Position numbers and translations under genes: made by a program. From Kribbella pratensis (GTDB lineage Bacteria; Actinomycetota; Actinomycetes; Propionibacteriales; Kribbellaceae), in NCBI RefSeq assembly GCF_004365355.1, contig NZ_SODP01000004.1, positions 278,177 through 342,176 of the forward strand: a DNA stretch of 64,000 nt, read 5' to 3'. The notes below the pieces were generated by a model. That model was not told where the DNA came from and did no database searches. It was given only the letters and a program-made list of their open reading frames with translations. Of this stretch, positions 6,744 to 13,711 are shown piece after piece. The first letter of the stretch is position 1, and every line of letters begins with the position of its first letter.

Positions 6744-9221
6744 GTGTTTGTTGTGCCACGGTCCGAGATCGAGGCCGGAATCTTGACAGTCGACAACGAG
6801 CGACGGATCGGCATCCTGGCGGGGGTAGCAGGGGCCGGAAAGACAACGGTTCTGGCCCATCTGCTGGCCAAGCCGCGCGAGAATCACAAGCCCCAGCGGG
6901 TGTCGCTGGAGAACTACGATCCCGGACATCACGGTGAGCGGGGCCCGCGCGCATCGGTCGGCGCGGTGCAGGGCAGTTTCCAGCAGTACCGCGCATTGCT
7001 CGAGAAACTGCTGGTCTGCTACGCGCCGGGCGCTGTCGACGATTTTCGCCGAGAGGCGATGGGCGCCCGGAACAGCGAAGTCACCAATGCCCGGATCTCG
7101 ACGCTCGAAGACAGTATGAAAGAGCTCAGCGCTCCGCTCCGGCCGACCGACCTCGCGGACGCCTGGCGGGCAGCGGCCGCGGTGATCGGTGACTGCTTCT
7201 TGCGGCACTGGAACGCAGATACCGGCGACAGCATCCGGCTGCTGCTGCTCGACAACGCCGACGCGATCGCCGACCAGGACATCGGCGACTGGCTCGGGAC
7301 GCTCCTGCCGCAACTCGAGAAGACCATCGTGGTGGCCACCCAGCAGCCGGACGCGAAGATCATCGGCGAGTCCTCGGACGACATCCTGGCCGAGCGGATC
7401 AAGCAGCCCTCCGCTTCGGGCCTCCGGGTCAGCGCGCTGGACAACTTCGAGCAGTCGACCGTCATCAAGGAGCTGGCGCGCCTGGGCGTCCGGGGGCAAC
7501 TCGCGCAGCGGGTCTTCGACGTGAGCGCCGGCCATCCCGCCACCCTGTCGCTGGTCTACGAACTGCTCTGGAGCGATCGGGCCGTCCGCCCGGACAATCC
7601 CGAATCCCTACTGACCGACCTGCCGGAGCCCCAGCACGAACGAATCGCTGTACTGGTGGATCGACTCGTCGAGCGGTCCGGCCGGCCGGTGCTGCGAACG
7701 GCACTATGGGCCGCGGCGGTCCCGAGGACCTTCGATGCCGACCTGCTGCGGCACCTTCTCGACGGTCAGTCGCTGAGCGCCGATGAACAAGCCGCGATCT
7801 TCGAAGACCTGGGAAAGATGTCGCTGCTTGTCGAAGACGTGTCCGCGGATGACTCGAGCGAAGCCCCACGGCACTCGTTGCGGCTCCACTCCTACATCAG
7901 AAACGCGATTCTGGACCGCATGACGAGGCTCCACAGCGACCTTTTCACCGACCTGAATCGGAAGGCCGCCGAGTATTACCGGCAGCAGGTTCTGGAATAC
8001 AAGTCGTCGACAGCCACCTACTCCGACGCCTCGGTTTACGAGGACACCACGTGGCAGGGCTACAAGCGGGAATGGCTTTATCACAACGGACTTGCCGTCA
8101 CCAGCGCCGACAAGGAGGATGCGCTGGTTGAGTTCGCCACCGTGTTCGCGGAAGCGCACTGGTGGTGGGCGAACTACATCCATTTCGACTTCTGCGATGA
8201 ATACCTGACCGACCTCGCCCAGCTCGCCGTACATCGCGGCGACAAGCGAATCAAGCAGACGTACTGGCCGGAACTCGGCGTTCTCTACGATTCCTTGCGG
8301 CTGGTACTCCGGGAGTACCCACCACGCTCGGTGAAACCGGCCGACGCCGATTGGCAGGGTATTCGCGACGCGTTGGCAATGGTCGAGGACGTGTGCGGCC
8401 TGACCAGCAAGCCGGCTGGATCGCTCAGTGAGCGGCAACAGCGACTGGCCGGTCTGCTTGCCTTGTTCACCGCTCACACGTGGCGCTACCCGCCCACCGA
8501 CAGATCACAGGCGGACCCGTGCTACGTCCAGGCAGCCGCGGCGCTCGCCGACCCGTGGGACGTCGCCTGGGTCGAGTACGAGCGCGCGGATCTGCATCTG
8601 GAGTGCGGTGAGCTGACCGCTGTGCAGCTCCCGTGGGAGAAGGCGGCGGCCTTCGCGCAACCCGGCGACGAGCCGCAGTCCGCCCCGGACGACGAACTGA
8701 TCAGCAACCTCCACCGAGTCCGGGCCGACTATTGCTGGACGATCGGTGACTACCCGCGCGCCGCGGCGTCGTACGGCAAGGCGGTGCTGCACGCCTATCT
8801 GTTCCATCTCGCTGGTCCGGCGCCAGATGAATACACGTTGCAGTTCTACGTCGACGTGCGCGCACGGGCACTAAGCCGGTTGTTCGGGCTGGATCCTGAT
8901 CAACGGCCGAACGCACTGAAGTACGCCGCGATCATGGCCCGAGCAATGCCCATCGTTGTGAGTGCCGACCCCTCACCGGCTCAGGTCCTCCGGTCGACAC
9001 TCGAGGACGACGACGGCGTGCCCCGGGCGGAGGAGGCGATAGGCCGGCTGCTCGACAGACAGCAACCGCTGCTGCTCGCCCAAGAACTCTTCCCGCGCGG
9101 TCCTCAGGTGGAAGAGCTGCACATGCGCCGGTCCGACTTCAGCATCGAATGCCGCAGGTACGTCGCGGCCGTCAAGCGCACTGGCATTCTGACCGACCTC
9201 ACCAGCGAGGTATGGCCGTGA
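6744..9221 (+). CDS. STAND-like P-loop NTPase with helical C-terminal region
   Basis: An 825-residue protein with an N-terminal P-loop: Walker A 'GVAGAGKTT' (about residues 28-36) and Walker B 'IRLLLLDNADAI' (about 163-174), followed by a winged-helix-like segment and a long alpha-helical C-terminus with TPR-like spacing ('YPRAAASYGKAVLHAYL'). This architecture is typical of STAND signalling NTPases, but I do not recognise a named family. It has no DNA-binding, nuclease or TIR domain. It ends in a GTGA overlap with the pentapeptide membrane protein, so the two are very probably partners. Start GTG 6744 follows AGGGG; GTG 6753 is possible. Confidence 0.75.
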   Translation: MFVVPRSEIEAGILTVDNERRIGILAGVAGAGKTTVLAHLLAKPRENHKPQRVSLENYDPGHHGERGPRASVGAVQGSFQQYRALLEKLLVCYAPGAVDDFRREAMGARNSEVTNARISTLEDSMKELSAPLRPTDLADAWRAAAAVIGDCFLRHWNADTGDSIRLLLLDNADAIADQDIGDWLGTLLPQLEKTIVVATQQPDAKIIGESSDDILAERIKQPSASGLRVSALDNFEQSTVIKELARLGVRGQLAQRVFDVSAGHPATLSLVYELLWSDRAVRPDNPESLLTDLPEPQHERIAVLVDRLVERSGRPVLRTALWAAAVPRTFDADLLRHLLDGQSLSADEQAAIFEDLGKMSLLVEDVSADDSSEAPRHSLRLHSYIRNAILDRMTRLHSDLFTDLNRKAAEYYRQQVLEYKSSTATYSDASVYEDTTWQGYKREWLYHNGLAVTSADKEDALVEFATVFAEAHWWWANYIHFDFCDEYLTDLAQLAVHRGDKRIKQTYWPELGVLYDSLRLVLREYPPRSVKPADADWQGIRDALAMVEDVCGLTSKPAGSLSERQQRLAGLLALFTAHTWRYPPTDRSQADPCYVQAAAALADPWDVAWVEYERADLHLECGELTAVQLPWEKAAAFAQPGDEPQSAPDDELISNLHRVRADYCWTIGDYPRAAASYGKAVLHAYLFHLAGPAPDEYTLQFYVDVRARALSRLFGLDPDQRPNALKYAAIMARAMPIVVSADPSPAQVLRSTLEDDDGVPRAEEAIGRLLDRQQPLLLAQELFPRGPQVEELHMRRSDFSIECRRYVAAVKRTGILTDLTSEVWP

Positions 9222-10516
9222 GCAGCCCGATCCGTCCGAGATGGCAGAAGGTCGCTACCGCCATCTCGCGGTACCCGACGGTCTGGATCCTGCTGCTCAC
9301 CATCCTGGTGATCATCGCCATCTGGCCGGTCCCTACCCTGCTGGTCCAGAGCGGCCGGCTGAGCGAGACCGACCGCCTCAAGGCGGTGGCCGACACCAGA
9401 TCCGGCGTTATCGCCACGCTGACGGCGCTCGCCGGGGCCGGCGGTCTGGCCTACACCATCGCCACCTACAGACTCGGCGTCGCGGATCGTCTGATCGAAC
9501 GCTTCGAGAATGCGGCCGCACAACTTGGACACCGGAACGAAACGATCCGGTTGTCCGGCCTGCTTGCGATCGCGCAACTCGCGGACGAGTCCCGGCATCA
9601 GCGACAGGCTTGTATCGATGTCATCTGCGCACATGCGCGGCTCTCCTCGTCGCGACAATCCTCGTCGCCGTCCCGAGCGGCGGCTCTCCGCGTCATCATC
9701 GACCATCTCCGTTCCGACGCGCGGGTCAGCTGGTCCGGCCACGACTTCGACCTGTCGAACATCGCTGTGGTGGAGGCCGACTTCCACGGTCTCGATCTGA
9801 CCGGGGGTTCGTTCAGCTTCGACGGCGCGACGTTCGCTGTCTCCGGTCCGGACATCGAGCCCTGGCTGGACGAGACCGTCTCGTTCGCCGGCACGAAGTT
9901 CGCCGGCGCCAACGTCACCTTCCGCGGCGCAACCTTCGGGACGGAGTGTCGTATCAACTTCGACGAAGCGGAGTTCACCAGGGGGCGGGTCTGCTTCGAC
10001 CACGCACGATTCGAGGCCGGTGCGGTCTCGTTCCGGGCCGCGAAGTTCGGTCCCGGCTGCGCCGTCACCTTCGACCACGCGACGATCCGTGACCAGGCCG
10101 AGCTCAGCTTCACCGATGCCGATGTGACGGGCCCGGGCCTGTCCTTCGCGTGGACAGACTTCGCCGAGAGTCAGAGCGCCGGCAAGGTCGCGTTCCAGCA
10201 GGCGACGTTCCGTGGACCGATTGCCTTCGACCACGCGATCGTCGATCGCGTCATCGATCTGAGCCGGGCCGAGTGGGACGACGCGACGATGCGGCTCGAC
10301 CATGCCGAGTTCCGGTCCGGCCAGCTGGATCTGCGGTTCGCCCGCGGGACAGGCGCCACGATCTCGCTGACCGACGCAGAGCGGGGCGCCGGTCAGATCA
10401 TGCTCTCCGAGGAGTCGGCGTCGCTGTTCCGCACCACTGGTTACGCCCGGCCCGCGGACTTCTTCGGGAGCGACGTGTGGCCGCCGACCGCTCTCTCGAC
10501 GCCACAGGCAACATAG
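9218..10516 (+). CDS. Membrane-anchored pentapeptide-repeat protein
   Basis: A 432-residue protein with two transmembrane helices (about 21-45 and 65-88), then the conserved 'RFENAAAQLGHRNETIRLSG' type juxtamembrane motif found in many actinobacterial transmembrane pentapeptide proteins. A right-handed quadrilateral beta-helix follows, built from A(D/N)LxF-like five-residue repeats (e.g. 'FAGANVTFRGATF', 'FDHARFEAGAVSF') from about 180 to 410. GTG 9218 is chosen because GAGG (9207-9210) is 7 bp upstream, whereas the ATG at 9212 is only 1 bp from it. GTGA overlap with the NTPase implies coupled synthesis. Function unknown; a membrane platform or effector driven by the NTPase is inference. Confidence 0.8.
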   Translation: MSSPIRPRWQKVATAISRYPTVWILLLTILVIIAIWPVPTLLVQSGRLSETDRLKAVADTRSGVIATLTALAGAGGLAYTIATYRLGVADRLIERFENAAAQLGHRNETIRLSGLLAIAQLADESRHQRQACIDVICAHARLSSSRQSSSPSRAAALRVIIDHLRSDARVSWSGHDFDLSNIAVVEADFHGLDLTGGSFSFDGATFAVSGPDIEPWLDETVSFAGTKFAGANVTFRGATFGTECRINFDEAEFTRGRVCFDHARFEAGAVSFRAAKFGPGCAVTFDHATIRDQAELSFTDADVTGPGLSFAWTDFAESQSAGKVAFQQATFRGPIAFDHAIVDRVIDLSRAEWDDATMRLDHAEFRSGQLDLRFARGTGATISLTDAERGAGQIMLSEESASLFRTTGYARPADFFGSDVWPPTALSTPQAT

Positions 10517-10541
10517 AGCAACCACCGAGAAGGTGAACGCA

Positions 10542-10850
10542 ATGGAGATCGTGTTGTTCCACATCCGCACCAAACCCGGCATCGATCAGGACGCGTACCA
10601 GAAGGCTTTCGAGCGGATGCTCGAGCTGGTCTCGGCGATGCCCGGGTTCGCCGGGATCGAGGGTTTCGCCGGAGAGGACGGCAGCGAGTTGGCCGTCGCC
10701 CGGTTCGAGTCCCGCGAAGCGATCGAGGCGTGGCACCAGCAACCCGAGCATGTCGAGACCCAGGACCGCGGACGCGAAGAGTTCTTCGACGGCTACGACA
10801 TCACCATCGCCACTGCCTGGAAACATTACAGCTGGCCCAGTTCGGCCTAG
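10542..10850 (+). CDS. Antibiotic-biosynthesis monooxygenase (ABM) domain protein
   Basis: A 102-residue single ABM/ferredoxin-like domain protein with 'FHIRTKPGID' at the N-terminus and 'FESREAIEAWHQQPEH' near the middle, both standard for small dimeric ABM proteins (YgiN/HmoB-like quinone or heme-related oxygenases and structural relatives). ATG 10542 is favoured over GTG 10533 because GAGAAGG lies 8 bp upstream of the ATG. Its TAG stop forms a CTAG shared with the stop of the convergent aldehyde dehydrogenase. Specific substrate not predictable. Confidence 0.8.
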   Translation: MEIVLFHIRTKPGIDQDAYQKAFERMLELVSAMPGFAGIEGFAGEDGSELAVARFESREAIEAWHQQPEHVETQDRGREEFFDGYDITIATAWKHYSWPSSA

Positions 10851-12304
10851 AGACTGACGGCGACGTACTTGAGTTCCAGGTATTCGTCGATTCCTACTGT
10901 GCCGCCTTCGCGGCCGAGGCCGGATTGTTTTACGCCGCCGAAGGGGGCGGCCGGGTTGGAGACGATGCCCTGGTTGAGGCCGATCATTCCGGCCTCGAGG
11001 CGTTCGGAGACCCGGAGGGCGCGGCTCAGGTCCTTGGTGAACAAGTAGGAGACCAGACCGAACTCCGTGTCGTTCGCCATCCGCACGGCCTCGTCCTCGG
11101 TCTCGAACGCGGTCAGCGGCGCGACCGGTCCGAAGATCTCCTCCTTCTGCAGCCGCGCAGTGACCGGTACGTCGGCCAGCACGGTCGGCTGGAAGAAGTA
11201 TCCGTTGCCCTCAGCAACGGAGCCACCGGTCAGCGGACGCGCACCCTGGGCGATCGCGTCGGCGACCAGGTCGGCGACCTTGTCCCGTTGCTTGCCGTCG
11301 ATCAGCGGACCGACGTCGACACCGGCCTCCGTACCGCGGCCGACCTTGAGCGCAGTCATCCGCTCGGTCAGCCGGGACGAGAACTCTTCCATCACGGCCG
11401 AGTGCACGTAGATCCGGTTGGCCGACGTACAGGCCTCGCCGCCGTTGCGCATCTTGGCCAGCATCGCGCCGTCGACCGCCTTGTCCAGGTCGGCGTCCTC
11501 GAACACCAGCAGCGGCGCGTTCCCGCCGAGCTCCATGCTCGTCCGCAGTACCTGGTCGGCCGCCTGCTCGATCAGCTTGCGGCCGACCGAGGTCGAACCG
11601 GTGAAGGACAGCTTGCGGGCCCGGCCGTCGCGGATCAGCGGCTCCATCACGCCGCCCGCATCGTTGGTGGTGACAACGTTCAGCACCCCTGCCGGGAGAC
11701 CGGCCTCGGTCATCAACTCGGCCAGCTTGAGCATCGACAGCGGCGTCTGTGCGGCCGGCTTGATCACCATCGTGCAGCCGGCGGCGACAGCCGGTCCGAT
11801 CTTGCGCGCACCCATCGCCGCCGGGAAGTTCCACGGGGTGATCAGCAGGCACGGCCCGACCGGCTGGCGCATCAGCAGGAAGCGGCCTGAGCCGTTCGGT
11901 GCGATCTGGTACCCGCCCTCGATCCGGACCGCTTCCTCCGCGAACCACCGGAAGAACTCAGCTGCGTAAGCGATCTCGCCCTTGGACTCGGCGACCGGCT
12001 TGCCCATCTCGAGCGTCATCAGCAGCGCGAGGTCGTCGGCCCGCTCGGTCATCAGCTCATAGGTACGGCGCAGGATCTCGCCGCGCTCACGGGGTGGCGT
12101 GGCGGCCCACTCCGCCTGCGCAGCAACCGCTGCGTCGAGCGCTGCCTTGCCGTCGGCCGGACTGGCATCCGCCACGTCGCAGAGCGTCGCACCGGTGGCC
12201 GGGTCTTCGACGGCGAGGGTCTCGCCGCCGTCGGCCGCTACCCACTTGCCACCGATGAACAACTCGGTCGGACACGCCTCGACGACTTCCCGCTCCGATG
12301 ACAT
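10847..12304 (-). CDS. NAD(P)-dependent aldehyde dehydrogenase, succinate-semialdehyde dehydrogenase-like
   Basis: A full-length 485-residue ALDH. Key features: 'LITPWNFPAAM' (active-site Asn), 'CTMVIKPAAQTPLS' (cofactor Lys), 'SFTGSTSVGR' (Rossmann loop), general-base Glu in 'MELGGNAP', and nucleophile Cys in 'NGGEACTSANR'. The pattern matches GabD-type succinate-semialdehyde dehydrogenases best, but related enzymes such as 2,5-dioxovalerate dehydrogenase (hydroxyproline pathway) look similar. It is read 34 bp after the luciferase-like oxidoreductase, probably in one transcript. Confidence 0.92.
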   Translation of the reverse strand: MSSEREVVEACPTELFIGGKWVAADGGETLAVEDPATGATLCDVADASPADGKAALDAAVAAQAEWAATPPRERGEILRRTYELMTERADDLALLMTLEMGKPVAESKGEIAYAAEFFRWFAEEAVRIEGGYQIAPNGSGRFLLMRQPVGPCLLITPWNFPAAMGARKIGPAVAAGCTMVIKPAAQTPLSMLKLAELMTEAGLPAGVLNVVTTNDAGGVMEPLIRDGRARKLSFTGSTSVGRKLIEQAADQVLRTSMELGGNAPLLVFEDADLDKAVDGAMLAKMRNGGEACTSANRIYVHSAVMEEFSSRLTERMTALKVGRGTEAGVDVGPLIDGKQRDKVADLVADAIAQGARPLTGGSVAEGNGYFFQPTVLADVPVTARLQKEEIFGPVAPLTAFETEDEAVRMANDTEFGLVSYLFTKDLSRALRVSERLEAGMIGLNQGIVSNPAAPFGGVKQSGLGREGGTVGIDEYLELKYVAVSL

Positions 12305-12338
12305 GGATCCGCCTCTCGTCTGGTTCGCAGTACCCAGA

Positions 12339-13409
12339 TTAGGCGGTGGCTATCAGCGGGGGTGCGCTCCTCGGGACGGTACGGACGATGCGGGTCAGGC
12401 CGGCTGCGACGGTGCGGAGGATGGCCGAGCGGATCAGTCCGTCGAAGGCCAGTGGGACCAGCATGACCTCGTCTGCCGTCGTACTCGCGACCAGTTCGCC
12501 CAACTGGGCCGCCACCGTCGCACGGGAGCCGACGACGTACCCGTGGTCGTCCATCAGCCGTTCTGCGCGGCCACGCTCGCGACCGGTCAACGGCGGGTCC
12601 AGAAGCGCTGTCAGCTCGGCCGACGTGACACGTGGTCCCGCGGCGGCCAGCCGGGTCTTCACTCGGACGTACTCCGCGAACCGAGCCATGGCCTCTTCCT
12701 CGGAGTCAGCTGCGACCACGCCGGCCGTGACAGCGAGGTACGGCCGCACCTTCGGCCCTGTCGGCTGGAAGTGCTCGCGGTAGGCCTCGACCGCGGCAGA
12801 CGTCGCCGCTGCTGCGCAGTGGTGCGCCAGGAACAGAGGCAGTCCGCGTACGGCGGCGGTCACCGCAGTGCGCGGGTGATCGGCCAGCACGAACACCGGC
12901 GGCGGCAGTCCGGCCAGTGACAGCCGTACGTCGCCTACCGGCACCCGACCGGGCGTTCCGTCGCGCAAGAACCCGCACAGCTCGTCCAGCCGCTGCGCGA
13001 ACGAGTCACGTGCCCCGCCGGCGAGTGCTGCCGCAGTACTAGGTGCGACCGTGCGCTGCTCTTCGACCCCAAGGTCGATACGACTCGGGTACGCCGCTGC
13101 GAGTGCGGCGAACTGCTCCGCGACGACCAGCGGTTGATGGTTGGTCAGTAGGACCCCGCCGGCCCCCAGGCGGATCCGGTCGGTCCGAGCGGCCAGCACT
13201 GCCGCGAGTACTGCCGGTGCTGCCCCGCCGACGCCTCGGACACCGTGCTGCTCTCCTAGCCAGAACCGGCGGTATCCGAGGTCGTCGGCAGCGAGTGCTA
13301 CCTCCGCCGTTTCCCGGAGCGCGGCCGCAGCCGACTGACCGGGCAGCTGCGGTACAACGTCCAGCACAGAGTGGGCTGAGACGGGAAGTCCGGGAGCGAC
13401 AGTGAGCAC
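12339..13409 (-). CDS. Luciferase-like flavin-dependent oxidoreductase (LLM class)
   Basis: About 356 residues with the group-1 bacterial-luciferase-like signature: 'SVLDVVPQLPGQSAAAALRE' near the N-terminus, 'LGYRRFWLGEQHG', 'RIRLGAGGVLLTNHQPLVVAE' (read in two halves) and 'YPSRIDLGVE'. Such proteins form a TIM barrel using FMN or F420. I prefer GTG 13409; an ATG at 13445 would add 12 residues containing a CxxC. It lies upstream of the aldehyde dehydrogenase on the same strand and is divergent from LanM. Normal partner is therefore ambiguous: an oxidation step with the ALDH, or a lanthipeptide tailoring reductase. Confidence 0.85.
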   Translation of the reverse strand: MLTVAPGLPVSAHSVLDVVPQLPGQSAAAALRETAEVALAADDLGYRRFWLGEQHGVRGVGGAAPAVLAAVLAARTDRIRLGAGGVLLTNHQPLVVAEQFAALAAAYPSRIDLGVEEQRTVAPSTAAALAGGARDSFAQRLDELCGFLRDGTPGRVPVGDVRLSLAGLPPPVFVLADHPRTAVTAAVRGLPLFLAHHCAAAATSAAVEAYREHFQPTGPKVRPYLAVTAGVVAADSEEEAMARFAEYVRVKTRLAAAGPRVTSAELTALLDPPLTGRERGRAERLMDDHGYVVGSRATVAAQLGELVASTTADEVMLVPLAFDGLIRSAILRTVAAGLTRIVRTVPRSAPPLIATA

Positions 13410-13445
13410 GCGCCCACCGTGACAGTGCGGACACGGTTCACGCAT

Positions 13446-13711
13446 GGGGATTCCGCACCCAAGTTCCGGGCGGCGTGCCCCCATCCTCGACGGGCCCGCC
13501 GACACCCGAAAATGGGGGTTCGGAGCCCTTGCCCGGCCCGCTCCGCCACGGGCATCGTTCCCGGCGTGCCGACGGCCTTCCACCAAGGGCCGGCCGGCCC
13601 GGTCCGCTGTCGCGGGGTCGTCAACCCCCCAGTCGTCACCCCGCGGCAGACACCGATCGACACTCAGCTACGCCGACCCGGAACGGCCAAGAATATGGGG
13701 GCTGAGTACCC
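13446..13711. promoter_or_regulatory. Divergent spacer between oxidoreductase and LanM with repeated ATGGGGG motif
   Basis: No supported gene in this interval. It holds an inverted pair CCCCCAT (13478-13484) and ATGGGGG (13512-13518), separated by 27 bp, and a third ATGGGGG at 13695-13701 just before the LanM start. Flanking CCGAA...TTCGG around the second copy extends its symmetry. These could be binding sites of the LAL regulator encoded downstream; nothing proves it. Confidence 0.35.

Noticed and set aside
5901..7535. 544-residue version of the GNAT gene
   Set aside because: The extra N-terminal 310 residues are antisense to the NTPase gene; the acetyltransferase fold begins at ATG 6605.
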